Below are positions 1-8,159 of a stretch of 64,000 nt of DNA, piece by piece; positions within the stretch are counted from its first letter, which is position 1, and each line of letters opens with the position of its first letter. The notes beneath the pieces are model-generated. The model had not been told where the DNA came from. It saw only the letters and a program-made list of their open reading frames with translations, and searched no databases. Both the position numbers and the translations under genes were made by a program. The stretch comes from Bowmanella denitrificans (lineage in GTDB: Bacteria; Pseudomonadota; Gammaproteobacteria; Enterobacterales; Alteromonadaceae): contig NZ_PEBU01000001.1 of NCBI RefSeq assembly GCF_002887595.1, positions 558,001-622,000 on the forward strand, given 5' to 3'.

Positions 1-1295
1 AACCAGAACTCACTACCTTGTTCCGGCACGCTGCGCACCTCTAATTCAGCTCCCATCAGCCTGACCAGTCGCTGGCTGATAGTCAGACCCAGGCCTGAGC
101 CTTCGGCGCGGGTAATGTCGTTGTCCAATTGCTGAAAGGGAATAAAAATGTGCTGAAGTTGCTCTTTGGCGATGCCAATCCCCGTGTCTTTGACACTAAA
201 GCGCACCTTATGCCGATGATCGCGGCTTTGTTTCAAGTGCGTGACGCTAAAATTAATCTGTCCTGAATGGGTAAACTTCACCGCATTGTGCAACAAGTTA
301 AGCAATACCTGGCGCAGGCGTTTATCATCCACCAGCACCATATCCGGCAGGTCTGCAGAAAATACATGAGTGAACGTCAGGTTTTTCACCTCTGCGCTGA
401 TACTGATCATGTCCACCAGCGTGCGCAGGAGTAAGGGTAAATTAACCTCGTGGGGGTGGATTGTCAGGCTGTCCTCATCGGTGCGGGAAAATTCCAGAAT
501 ATCGTTAATCAGCAACAAAAGATGTTCGGCACTGCGGTCTATGGTTTCAATACCGTGACTGTGTTCCTGCATCAGCGTACTGTTTTGCTTGTATAGCTGC
601 GTGTAGCCAAGAATGGCATTCAATGGCGTACGTAGCTCGTGGGTTACATTGGCCATAAACTTTGTTTTAGCCTGATCAGAAGCCTCAATCAGCAGTTTGG
701 CGGAATTGAGTCGCTGGAACATAATGGCCAGTGCCAACCACACAGCCACCAACAAGCCCAGGGCAATGCTGGATTCAGCATACAACTTGGACTTCATTTC
801 CGCGCTTAAACTTCGAAAATAGGCGTCACTAATATCAAACATGGCCACACCCATCAATTCTCCCATGTGGCTGATGAGCGGAATATCCACGCGAAAGCAA
901 TCAGGACAGGGGGTGCCTTCGGTACTGTAATCCAGGCTCCCTGCCGGGGCCCCGATGGCGTCATAATTTAATTCCAGGCTGAAGTGATGAATATAACGCC
1001 CACCAATTGCTGGATCTTCCACAATCAGCATCTGTCGAATGGTATTCATCAAGTCCTCAGCCAGGGCATTACTGTGTTCCAAGGTTCCTAATAAAACCGT
1101 GCCTTGTGACTGGGCCAGGATACTGGCCTGGGTTTTCGCCGCCAGATACAATCTGGGCTGTAAGGTTTTTTGCCAGTACCTGTCCAATGACCACAGAAAA
1201 ACCGCCAGCAGGGTCAGAAAGATAATGGCAATCACCAGGTGATTGACCAGATTGCTGTTGCCTTTGAGCCAGCGTTGTATTTGCCTGTTATTCAT
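1..1295 (-). CDS. Membrane sensor histidine kinase, partial (C-terminal end beyond left edge)
   Basis: Reading the minus strand from ATG at 1295 gives an open frame to the window edge, about 431 residues. A first membrane segment lies near residues 18-35 and a second near 155-175, so the roughly 120 residues between them should be periplasmic; this loop contains a CPDC motif. A HisKA domain follows with the phospho-acceptor box HELRTPLNA, then a HATPase with an N box (NLLHNAVKF), DTGIGIA and GSGLGL. The kinase core is therefore complete; receiver or HPt domains could follow off the edge. The start overlaps the stop of the upstream YfiR-like gene by 8 bases, so the two are probably translationally coupled. 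It is the last visible member of a minus-strand set with a TonB receptor and a GGDEF regulator. Its partner may be the GGDEF regulator or the sigma54 regulator close by; this is inference. Confidence 0.9.
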   Translation of the reverse strand, partial: MNNRQIQRWLKGNSNLVNHLVIAIIFLTLLAVFLWSLDRYWQKTLQPRLYLAAKTQASILAQSQGTVLLGTLEHSNALAEDLMNTIRQMLIVEDPAIGGRYIHHFSLELNYDAIGAPAGSLDYSTEGTPCPDCFRVDIPLISHMGELMGVAMFDISDAYFRSLSAEMKSKLYAESSIALGLLVAVWLALAIMFQRLNSAKLLIEASDQAKTKFMANVTHELRTPLNAILGYTQLYKQNSTLMQEHSHGIETIDRSAEHLLLLINDILEFSRTDEDSLTIHPHEVNLPLLLRTLVDMISISAEVKNLTFTHVFSADLPDMVLVDDKRLRQVLLNLLHNAVKFTHSGQINFSVTHLKQSRDHRHKVRFSVKDTGIGIAKEQLQHIFIPFQQLDNDITRAEGSGLGLTISQRLVRLMGAELEVRSVPEQGSEFW

Positions 1296-1866
1296 ATTGT
1301 ATGGCTACCTTCATATAGAAGGACTTAATGTTGAGGCCACTGCGTTTCAGCGTGCGCAAATTAATGTAGGGGCGCACTGTTGCCTGCACCGACAAGCCGC
1401 CAAGCACCCCTTGTTCAACGTCCCCTTCAAAAGGCGAGAACAACACAAAAGGTTCAGCGATACTCTTCGCCACCAGTGCCTTAAGTTCATCGTCATTTAG
1501 CGGTTGGGTAATAAAAGCGCCGGCAATTTGTTTGCCCGGCAACGCAAGCAGCTCTTCCAGAGTGACAACTTCTACACGGGTTTTGGCATTCTGCAACTGC
1601 TCGAAACTGTCTGCCAGTACTTGCCGGTAAAGCTGCGCGTCCTCATCGGAATTGACATGAATCAGGTAAAACACCAGCGTCTGGTCCTGTGCAATTCGCT
1701 CGTGCAGGCCAAGATCTGAGGTCACCAGGGTTCGAAACAGTTTCAGACCAACATAGGCACGATGCTGGCCATAACCGTCGGCCAGATATAGGCTCTGCAC
1801 AGGTGCTGGCACTGACAAGACAGTCAGTGTCAACAGACATGCAAACCAGCGCCTTATATGCTGCAT
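1288..1866 (-). CDS. YfiR-like (DUF4154-type) periplasmic protein
   Basis: A 192-residue protein with an N-terminal signal peptide (cleavage near PAPVQS). The C-terminal half has the YfiR/DUF4154 pattern, ending in a segment like INLRTLKRSGLNIKS followed by a short amphipathic tail. In Pseudomonas, YfiR is a periplasmic repressor of the diguanylate cyclase YfiN; more distant relatives sit beside TonB receptors and sensor kinases. Here it lies 40 bases behind the TonB receptor gene and overlaps the kinase gene, which suggests it carries an envelope signal to that kinase. I see no cysteine pair of the kind that stabilises Pseudomonas YfiR. The family assignment is by overall pattern, so moderately sure. 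Confidence 0.65.
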   Translation of the reverse strand: MQHIRRWFACLLTLTVLSVPAPVQSLYLADGYGQHRAYVGLKLFRTLVTSDLGLHERIAQDQTLVFYLIHVNSDEDAQLYRQVLADSFEQLQNAKTRVEVVTLEELLALPGKQIAGAFITQPLNDDELKALVAKSIAEPFVLFSPFEGDVEQGVLGGLSVQATVRPYINLRTLKRSGLNIKSFYMKVAIQYE

Positions 1867-1906
1867 AATCTTGTCGCATCACCTTGTTTCAGGATGACGA
1901 CAAATC

Positions 1907-3985
1907 CTATCTGAATGCATATTGCAGTTGCACATAAGCCTGACGTCCACCATATGGCAGTCCTTCAGGGTACTGAATCAGATTTGGCACAATGTCATAC
2001 TCCCGGTCCGTTAGGTTGTTGATACTGGCGGTGAACGTCAGACCATTTTGGTCAAACAATTCGTTAATGGTCAGGCTGTAATCCAGGGTAGTGTGTGCAT
2101 CAAATTCACGAGTAACAGGTGTACGCAATTGCACATCCCAGCCCTCTTGTGTGCCTGTGTGGCGAAGCATTACCTGATGGGTCGCCATGCTATCAGAACG
2201 CCAGGTCACCCCCAGGTTACCCAGCCAATCCACCGCTCCCAGAAGTTTGCCGTCGGTTTCATCCAGATGGTCCTTGGCATGCACATAAGACAAGTTGGCA
2301 AACCAATGCCAGTTTCGATTGATATCCTGTTGCCATTCCAGTTCCACACCACGACTGTCAATATCTCCTCGATTGCGCCAAACAGGGGATTGACCTGGGC
2401 GCAGATAGTATTCAATCAGGTCAGTAACCTTGGTGAAAAACAAGGTGGAGCGAAAACTAAAACCCGGCGCCCGATAGATATATGCCAGCTCGCTGGATGA
2501 CAAAGACTCTTCGCTAAGTTTGGTGGACTGTGACGCCACCACAGACAGACTGCCCGGGTAGCTTTCTTTCAGAGTAGGCGGCCGGAACGCTTCGGCATAC
2601 TGCGCCTTGAAAATATGACTGTCGCTGTGTCGCCACACCGCCGCTATGCGGGGTGAAGCTTGATTACCCCAATCGTCATAATTGTCATAGCGTGCGCCCC
2701 ATGTGATCTCCAGCTTGTCTGTGGCTTGCCATTGGTCCTGCAACGTAATACTGGTCAGGCGTCGTTCTACTCCCGGCATCACCAGCACACGCTCTGGCGG
2801 GCTTTCTACAATGGGCTGCCCCAGCGCATATAGTTGGTGGAAGGCATTATCCACCTTATTCAGGCTATGACTTATTTGTGCATACCATTGATGATTGGCT
2901 GAAAACTGCCAATGCAAGTCAAGTGCGGCTCGCAAGGTGGAGTCTTCACTGCCTTCACGAACGAAATTATCCCGCAGCACTGGCCTGCCACCAGGCCCAT
3001 TAATACCGGCTGGAATAGGCAAGTAAGTCGCTTCATTCAGGCGGGTCTGCATACTGGCCAGCGTCAAACCCAATTCCATGTCTGTTGCCAGGGTCCAGTT
3101 TTTCCTTAACTGAATCCCCTGCACTGTCTCCAGTCTGGGTTCCAGTGCCTGGGGCATGGCTGCGTTTTTTCCATACCACCCGCCACGTTCAACCTCTGCA
3201 TACTGGAGGTTTAGTTGATAGCCCTGATATTCGCCCTGGGCCAGCAGCAATCGACCTTTTTCGCGATCATAGATTTCACCAGGTGAGTAACCATGCCCTC
3301 CACGAGCAAAATTATCCGGATTGGTCAGTCTGCCAACATCGTTCTGATCCCAGGCTGAAAAATTGAATGAGGTTGACAGGCCGTTTTGCCATTGGTGATT
3401 CAGTGACAGATCGATCTGACCGTAATCCTGACTACCTGCTCTTAGTAGCAGGCTATTTTGTTGCCGGGTAACCACATTCACCACCCCGGCAAAGGCAAAT
3501 TCCCCATGCAGTGCCGAACCAGGGCCTCGCACCACTTCAATACGTTCCACCTGACTAACTGGCAAGCGCATCAGCCAGTCGGCCGAGGCATCCACCGGGC
3601 GGTTGACCGGTACGCCATCGACCAGAATTTTCAGGTTGCTGCCATTTAGCGTTGCCCCTATGCCCCTGACCACGCTAACCATGTCGCCGCTGTTGTTGAC
3701 CATAGTGTAAAAACCGGCAATCTGATCCAGGGCAGCGCCAACATTGTGCACACCACGTTCGGTAAGATCATCACCATGCAATACACTGACCATACCAGGT
3801 ACATAATCAGCGTTCATTTTGCTATGGGTAGCCAGGGCGGTTTCTTCTTCAAGCATGGCCATCAGCTCGGCCATTTCCTGCATTTCCTCCAGGTTTTCGG
3901 CACTGACTGGCCGCCAAAACGCAAAAGTGGTTAAAAACGTGATTACCACCAAGGGGCTACTAATCGCATGATTTTTTGTTGTCAT
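1907..3985 (-). CDS. TonB-dependent outer-membrane receptor
   Basis: A 692-residue protein. A signal peptide covers about residues 1-29 (cleavage near PVSA). A plug domain runs from about 55 to 175, with the typical stretches DDLTERGVHNVGAAL, VVRGIGATL, KILVDGVPVNRP and VERIEVVRGPGSALHG. A beta-barrel follows and ends in a C-terminal aromatic signature (YVQLQYAFR). Receptors of this type import siderophores, vitamins, carbohydrates or other ligands; the sequence does not tell which. An acidic, Met-rich stretch sits between the signal peptide and the plug. Neighbours are a GGDEF regulator upstream (87-base gap without a clear terminator) and YfiR-like and kinase genes downstream, an arrangement that suggests a sensory rather than purely nutritional role. 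No Fur-like box was seen before it. Confidence 0.92.
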   Translation of the reverse strand: MTTKNHAISSPLVVITFLTTFAFWRPVSAENLEEMQEMAELMAMLEEETALATHSKMNADYVPGMVSVLHGDDLTERGVHNVGAALDQIAGFYTMVNNSGDMVSVVRGIGATLNGSNLKILVDGVPVNRPVDASADWLMRLPVSQVERIEVVRGPGSALHGEFAFAGVVNVVTRQQNSLLLRAGSQDYGQIDLSLNHQWQNGLSTSFNFSAWDQNDVGRLTNPDNFARGGHGYSPGEIYDREKGRLLLAQGEYQGYQLNLQYAEVERGGWYGKNAAMPQALEPRLETVQGIQLRKNWTLATDMELGLTLASMQTRLNEATYLPIPAGINGPGGRPVLRDNFVREGSEDSTLRAALDLHWQFSANHQWYAQISHSLNKVDNAFHQLYALGQPIVESPPERVLVMPGVERRLTSITLQDQWQATDKLEITWGARYDNYDDWGNQASPRIAAVWRHSDSHIFKAQYAEAFRPPTLKESYPGSLSVVASQSTKLSEESLSSSELAYIYRAPGFSFRSTLFFTKVTDLIEYYLRPGQSPVWRNRGDIDSRGVELEWQQDINRNWHWFANLSYVHAKDHLDETDGKLLGAVDWLGNLGVTWRSDSMATHQVMLRHTGTQEGWDVQLRTPVTREFDAHTTLDYSLTINELFDQNGLTFTASINNLTDREYDIVPNLIQYPEGLPYGGRQAYVQLQYAFR

Positions 3986-4071
3986 TATGCTCTCGTTACT
4001 GCAATTTTCAGTAGGTTAATGGCCTGTTTGGCGGCAAACAAACATTTTTATCCGCTCTGCCGTCAGTCAAC

Positions 4072-5004
4072 TTAATCCTGCCAGGTTCTGTGCTCCATGC
4101 TGTAACAATTTCGACCATGGCGTTTCGCCCGGTAGAGCTGCTCGTCGGCCTGTTGCAACAATGCCAACTCAGCCATATTTTGCTCTGGAGAACATGTAGC
4201 CCCGCCCAGGCTGATACTGACGAAGCAACCTGAAGAGTCCGGATGAGGCAGCGCTTCGGCAAGAACCAGCCGACGTAAACGCTCGGCCACCTTGGCAGCC
4301 CCCTCGCGATCCGTGTCAGGCAGTAACACCACAAACTCCTCACCTCCGAAACGGGCTACCGCATCGGCCGGGTCCCGCAGCCCCATAGACAGAACTCTGG
4401 CAATGGCTTGCAAACACGCATCTCCCTGCGTATGGCCGAATCTGTCGTTGTAAGCTTTGAAGTGGTCCACATCTATCATTAGCAATGACAGTTGCGATTT
4501 GTTGCGTATTGCTCTTAACCATTCTTGTCGGAACACCTGATTAAAGTGGCGACGATTCATCAGAGACGTCAATTCGTCGGTGCAGGCCAGTTCCGCCAAC
4601 TTATCGCCTTTTTGTTTCAGTGCCAGATGATTACGCAACCGGGCCTTGAGGACCGGAATGGAAAAGGGTTTGTTGATATAGTCTATGGCTCCCAAACTCA
4701 GGCCTTTCTCCATATCTACCTCATTGTCCCGGGCGCTGAGAAACACAACGGGAATGTCTGCGGTGGACGGGTCCTGTTTTAGCCGACGGCACACTTCATA
4801 GCCGTCCATCCCAGGCATCATAATGTCCAGTAAGATAAGATCGGGGCGGCGCTGATGCACCAATGCCAGGGCCTCCTCGCCGGACAATGCTACCATCAGC
4901 TCAATGTCTTCCTCTATCAGGTGCGCAACCAGAATATCCAGGTTGGACGGAATATCGTCGACGGCCAGTACGGTAGGTTGCTTGAATTCCATTTTAATAC
5001 TCAT
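4072..5004 (-). CDS. Response regulator with GGDEF output (PleD-like diguanylate cyclase)
   Basis: A 310-residue protein with two domains. A receiver spans about residues 9-125 (acidic DD pair near the N-terminus, phospho-acceptor in LILLDIMMPGMDG, conserved Lys in NKPFS). A GGDEF domain spans about 135-300, with the active-site motif GGEEF. It should make c-di-GMP when phosphorylated. The inhibitory RxxD I-site is not in register: where R is expected the sequence reads RDPAD, with the Arg shifted by one. The start chosen is ATG 5004, preceded by a GAGAGA Shine-Dalgarno; a TTG one codon earlier is less likely. A sigma54 promoter is visible 52-67 bases upstream (5056-5071). It diverges from the sigma54 regulator gene, probably its direct activator. 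Confidence 0.93.
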   Translation of the reverse strand: MSIKMEFKQPTVLAVDDIPSNLDILVAHLIEEDIELMVALSGEEALALVHQRRPDLILLDIMMPGMDGYEVCRRLKQDPSTADIPVVFLSARDNEVDMEKGLSLGAIDYINKPFSIPVLKARLRNHLALKQKGDKLAELACTDELTSLMNRRHFNQVFRQEWLRAIRNKSQLSLLMIDVDHFKAYNDRFGHTQGDACLQAIARVLSMGLRDPADAVARFGGEEFVVLLPDTDREGAAKVAERLRRLVLAEALPHPDSSGCFVSISLGGATCSPEQNMAELALLQQADEQLYRAKRHGRNCYSMEHRTWQD

Positions 5005-5055
5005 CAATTCTCTCAGACGCGGTGCAAATAAATTCGGTTAAACAAGGCATCTCAA

Positions 5056-5071
5056 TGCAAAACCACCGCCA
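5056..5071 (-). promoter_or_regulatory. Sigma54 promoter for the GGDEF regulator gene
   Basis: On the minus strand this reads TGGCGGTGGTTTTGCA. It has GG and GC exactly 10 bases apart, with a full TGGC -24 block and TTGCA -12 block (consensus TGGCACG-N4-TTGCW). The predicted start is near 5045, about 40 bases before the ATG at 5004. A cluster of repeated sites (5121-5172) lies at the distance usual for enhancer-binding proteins. Confidence 0.75.
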
Positions 5072-5120
5072 ACTTGAAATAATCTTAAATATCAACGCAT
5101 TAATCCAACTTCACATTCAT

Positions 5121-5172
5121 CCTATAGCGAATATGCTTATAGAACACTTCCTTTGCTTATAGATTCTTATAG
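5121..5172. promoter_or_regulatory. Repeated CTTATAG sites, likely upstream activator sequences
   Basis: CTTATAG occurs at 5136-5142, 5156-5162 and 5166-5172, with a variant CCTATAG at 5121-5127. Starts are 10, 20 and 15 bases apart, so they are close to helical phase. Read on the minus strand, the proximal pair is CTATAAGAATCTATAAG, lying about 110-127 bases upstream of the predicted sigma54 start near 5045. A nearly identical pair lies at 6750-6767. This is the expected place for binding by the adjacent sigma54 regulator. Confidence 0.6.
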
Positions 5173-5205
5173 ACTAACAAGCACCGTTATTGTCGCGAGT
5201 GCTTT

Positions 5206-6738
5206 ATGTCATCTATCCCTCTGGTGTTGTTGGTAGACGATAAACCGGACAATCTGGATCTATTGGTCAACTACCTGGCCGAGTGTGGATTAGAACTTAA
5301 GGTGGCTACCGATGGCGAACAAGGCCTGGAATTAGCTGCTGAGTATGTGCCGGACCTGATCCTACTGGATGTTATGATGCCAGGTCTTAACGGCTATGAA
5401 GTCTGTGACCGTCTCAGAAACATGCCAACAACCCGTCATTGTCCGGTTATTTTTATGAGTGCCCTGACCGATACTGATAGCAAAGTCAGGGGATTTGATG
5501 CCGGCGCAGTGGATTTTATCAGTAAGCCTTTCCAACGCCCCGAAGTATTAGCGCGCATTCAGGCCCATCTGACCATTAGCCAGCAAAAGCAGCAGTTACG
5601 TTTGAAAAATCAACAACTGGTTCAATTAAATAAGGAACTGCAGGAGCAGGTAAACAAGCGACAACAAGTAGAGCACGCATTGCAACTGGCGGATGAACGT
5701 TTGTCAGCGCTCAGCCGTCAGGAAGCAGAACATTGGGGCATTGATGCCTTCGTCGGCGACAGTCGTGTTGTCGCCGAATTGCTTGAGGAAGTGCGCAACC
5801 TGCAACAGGCACCCGACACAAGCGTTCTGGTGTTAGGTGAGAGTGGTACGGGTAAGGAGCTGGTTTCCAGAGCCATCCATTTTGGCAGCAAACGCAAACT
5901 CAGCGCCTTTGTCGCGGTTAACTGTTCCGCCATTCCCGCCGAGCTGGCCGATGCAGAATTTTTCGGTCATGTAAAAGGCGCTTATACCGGGGCAACCAGT
6001 GACAGAAGTGGTTACTTTGTTCAGGCAGATGGTGGCACGCTGTTTCTGGATGAAATAGGCGATATGCCAATACATTTGCAGGCCAAATTATTAAGGGTAC
6101 TGGAAGACGGTATTGTAACGCCGGTAGGCGGACGCCAGAGCCGACGGGTGAATGTGCGTATTGTGGCGGCAACAAACGCCAATATCAGTGACAAGATCCG
6201 CAAACAGGCATTTCGTCAGGACCTGTATTTTCGTCTGGCAGGTTATCAGATTCAGTTGCCACCACTGCGGGAACGATTATCAGACATTCCGCTGTTGGTT
6301 GACCACTTCCTGACGTCACTGGGACGTCAAATGGGCAAAGACTACCCCACCTTAACGCCACAGGCGTTACTGGCACTGCAACAGTACCACTACCCGGGCA
6401 ATGTCAGAGAGCTAAAGAATCTGATTGAATATGCCCTGATTGCCAGTCGCGGCAGGCCTATTGGCGCACACCACCTGCGCTTCGTTGACTTGTCTGCCGA
6501 GCAAAGTGCTGTGGACCTTCCTTACCATGAACCTGCTAAGCCGCACAGCAACACTGAATCTGCTGAAGCCTTACTGATGAACTATGCCAACAATACAGGC
6601 CGTATTGACAATAACACTGCTCAGGCACTGCTGCGCGTTGACCATGGCCGTGCTTCCTATCTGCTTAAAAAACTCTACAAAGACGGTAAACTACAAAAGC
6701 AAGGACAGCGGCGCTGGGCGTTTTATATTCCTGCCTGA
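5206..6738 (+). CDS. Sigma54-dependent response regulator (REC-AAA+) with an atypical C-terminal domain
   Basis: A 510-residue protein. The receiver spans about 5-122 (DD pair, [17 protein letters not shown]), followed by a coiled-coil linker at about 125-170. The AAA+ sigma54 activation domain spans about 180-420, with Walker A GESGTGKE, the sigma54 contact loop GAYTGA (GAFTGA variant), Walker [12 protein letters not shown] and an R-finger region [22 protein letters not shown]. Such proteins hydrolyse ATP to open sigma54 holoenzyme promoters. The last ~75 residues are not a Fis-type helix: [22 protein letters not shown], then [19 protein letters not shown] and a basic/aromatic end, look like a winged-helix DNA-binding domain. 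Flanking CTATAAG pairs and two sigma54 promoters make it the probable regulator of both neighbours. No strong Shine-Dalgarno precedes ATG 5206. Confidence 0.92.
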   Translation: MSSIPLVLLVDDKPDNLDLLVNYLAECGLELKVATDGEQGLELAAEYVPDLILLDVMMPGLNGYEVCDRLRNMPTTRHCPVIFMSALTDTDSKVRGFDAGAVDFISKPFQRPEVLARIQAHLTISQQKQQLRLKNQQLVQLNKELQEQVNKRQQVEHALQLADERLSALSRQEAEHWGIDAFVGDSRVVAELLEEVRNLQQAPDTSVLVLGESGTGKELVSRAIHFGSKRKLSAFVAVNCSAIPAELADAEFFGHVKGAYTGATSDRSGYFVQADGGTLFLDEIGDMPIHLQAKLLRVLEDGIVTPVGGRQSRRVNVRIVAATNANISDKIRKQAFRQDLYFRLAGYQIQLPPLRERLSDIPLLVDHFLTSLGRQMGKDYPTLTPQALLALQQYHYPGNVRELKNLIEYALIASRGRPIGAHHLRFVDLSAEQSAVDLPYHEPAKPHSNTESAEALLMNYANNTGRIDNNTAQALLRVDHGRASYLLKKLYKDGKLQKQGQRRWAFYIPA

Positions 6739-6749
6739 CGGCCCACATC

Positions 6750-6767
6750 CTATAAGAACTCTATAAG
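6750..6767. promoter_or_regulatory. CTATAAG pair downstream of the sigma54 regulator
   Basis: CTATAAGAACTCTATAAG starts 12 bases after the regulator's stop codon. It differs from the minus-strand pair at 5156-5172 only by one extra C in the spacer. It lies about 76-93 bases upstream of the predicted start of a second sigma54 promoter (6817-6832) and points the same way toward it, as expected of a second activator site. Confidence 0.6.
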
Positions 6768-6816
6768 CGAAACGACTTGGAAGAAAATCTATCTTATTGA
6801 AAAATAAAAAATAGAT

Positions 6817-6832
6817 GGGCGTTGTTTTTGCT
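6817..6832 (+). promoter_or_regulatory. Second sigma54 promoter, reading toward a small gene or RNA
   Basis: GGGCGTTGTTTTTGCT has the GG-N10-GC spacing and a good TTGCT -12 block; only the first base of the -24 TGGC is off. The predicted start is near 6843. No long gene lies downstream on this strand before mesX, only the 43-codon frame at 6911-7042. Confidence 0.6.
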
Positions 6833-6851
6833 CCTGCGATATTCAGATCCT

Positions 6852-6877
6852 GCCCGGTGCACATGGCCGTACCGGGC
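6852..6877 (+). other. Hairpin in the leader behind the second sigma54 promoter
   Basis: A perfect 7-bp inverted repeat, GCCCGGT (6852-6858) and ACCGGGC (6871-6877), with a 12-base loop. It would form at the 5' end of the transcript from the sigma54 promoter at 6817-6832. It could stabilise the RNA or shape translation of the 43-codon frame; it has no U-run and so is not a terminator. Confidence 0.45.
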
Positions 6878-6910
6878 TATGGCGGTTGTTTATCTCTGAG
6901 AGGAATCCCT

Positions 6911-7042
6911 GTGCTGAATAATGACAGCCATCCTAACCAACTGACCGTCGCTGGTTTAATGGTGCTCCAGCTAAGTGGCTGTATCTTGTATAAATACAAA
7001 TTCAGCGCCGTTGTTACGAAGTTTGCTCTGCCAGGTGAATAA
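6911..7042 (+). CDS. Candidate 43-residue small protein
   Basis: A GTG-started frame of 43 residues, preceded by a strong Shine-Dalgarno GAGAGGA (6898-6904) at a 6-base spacing. The peptide has a polar N-terminus (NNDSHPNQ), a hydrophobic core (LTVAGLMVLQLSGCILY) and a mixed C-terminal tail, so it may be membrane-associated. It lies about 68 bases behind the predicted start of the sigma54 promoter and runs tail to tail with the MetR-type gene (29-base overlap). No family is recognised. The transcript could instead be a regulatory RNA. Support comes from the promoter and ribosome site, not homology. Confidence 0.4.
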   Translation: MLNNDSHPNQLTVAGLMVLQLSGCILYKYKFSAVVTKFALPGE

Positions 7043-7898
7043 ATTCACTGACATAAGGGATCTGTTCATCGCCCTTGCGGATCCCCAAGTAGATGCTTTT
7101 TTGAATCCCCGTTTCGCCAATCCGCAAACTGGCGATGGGCAGGGTCGATTCAAATTCCTGAACCAACCATCCTGGTAAGGCGCAAATGCCGCGGCCACTG
7201 GCCACCATTTGCAGCATGATTTCGGTTGTTTCAATCACTTTGTGCTGGCGCACGGTGCATTGGGCCGGGTTGAGAAACTGACTAAAAATATCCAGGCGCT
7301 GCGGTTCCACCGGATAGGTAAACAGTACCTCATTACTAAGTTGTTCGGGTTTGACCCATTCCAGCTCAGCCAATGCATGCGATTTGGCCACCACCAGGCG
7401 ATGCTCGTAACCAAACACCGGGAAATACTCCAGCTCCGGTTTAAATAGCGGGTCGGGGGTCACCAGCATATCGATTTCGTAATCAAACAGCGCCCGTAAG
7501 CCGCCAAACTGGAATTCCTGGCGGACATCAATATCGACGTCAGGCCATTGCTCCAGAAAAGGTGCCACGACCTTGAGCAGCCACTGATAGCATGGGTGAC
7601 ATTCCATGCCAATACGTAGCGAGCCCATCTCGCCTTTGGCAATCTGTTTAAGTAATAATTCGGTATGCTCAAATTGTGGCAGCAACCTGCGCGATAAGGC
7701 ATGAATGCGCTTGCCTGCTGCGGTCAATCGCAGGTTACGACCTTGCTTTTCCCAGATGGCGGTACCAATCTGTCCTTCCAGCTTCTTAATGCTGTGGCTT
7801 AGCGCCGACTGGGTTAAATTCAGCGCCTCGGCCGCCTGGGTCAGCGTACCCTGCTCCTCAATGGCGGACAGGATCGCCAGATGAATACGTTCCAGCAT
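7014..7898 (-). CDS. metR: LysR-type regulator, MetR-like
   Basis: A 294-residue LysR protein. An N-terminal winged HTH spans about 1-65 (AAEALNLTQSALSHSIKKLE), followed by an effector domain. The GMECHPCYQWL stretch is characteristic of MetR, which senses homocysteine and activates methionine synthesis genes. It diverges from mesX-mesD, and two TGA-N7-TCA sites lie just upstream, which supports the assignment and suggests control of both directions. Length is normal for the family (about 300). Confidence 0.85.
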   Translation of the reverse strand: MLERIHLAILSAIEEQGTLTQAAEALNLTQSALSHSIKKLEGQIGTAIWEKQGRNLRLTAAGKRIHALSRRLLPQFEHTELLLKQIAKGEMGSLRIGMECHPCYQWLLKVVAPFLEQWPDVDIDVRQEFQFGGLRALFDYEIDMLVTPDPLFKPELEYFPVFGYEHRLVVAKSHALAELEWVKPEQLSNEVLFTYPVEPQRLDIFSQFLNPAQCTVRQHKVIETTEIMLQMVASGRGICALPGWLVQEFESTLPIASLRIGETGIQKSIYLGIRKGDEQIPYVSEFIHLAEQTS

Positions 7899-7921
7899 GA
7901 AATCGTTCCAAACCTTAAATC

Positions 7922-7957
7922 ATGAGTATCACTCATGAATCAATGAGAATAAATCAT
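7922..7957. promoter_or_regulatory. Two MetR-type operator boxes
   Basis: ATGAGTATCACTCAT (7922-7936) and ATGAGAATAAATCAT (7943-7957) both fit the MetR pattern TGAA-N5-TTCA at its outer TGA-N7-TCA positions. The first is palindromic at all five bases of each arm. They are 21 bases apart, two helical turns on the same face. They lie 24-59 bases before the metR start and about 200 bases before mesX. The remaining bases up to 8159 form a long leader with the repeat AATCAAGT twice; I saw no riboswitch fold there. Confidence 0.65.
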
Positions 7958-8159
7958 TTTTATTCATAAAATGGTCCAAGTATAAATCACCCTATGCTCT
8001 CAACTCTATACAAGATCACCGCGGTTTCTTGATGATGCGATTGGAATCAAGTCAATCAAGTGGTGACAACGACTGACTGCAATAATGTGAAGAAGAAGTT
8101 GGAAAGTCAGCAAAGAGCAGGGACTCAATTCAGGTTTTATCTCAAAAATTGGATGCCAG

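Noticed and set aside
7958-8159. SAM or cobalamin riboswitch before mesX
   Set aside because: The leader is long, but I could not find the conserved cores or paired stems of these riboswitches; MetR boxes explain control.
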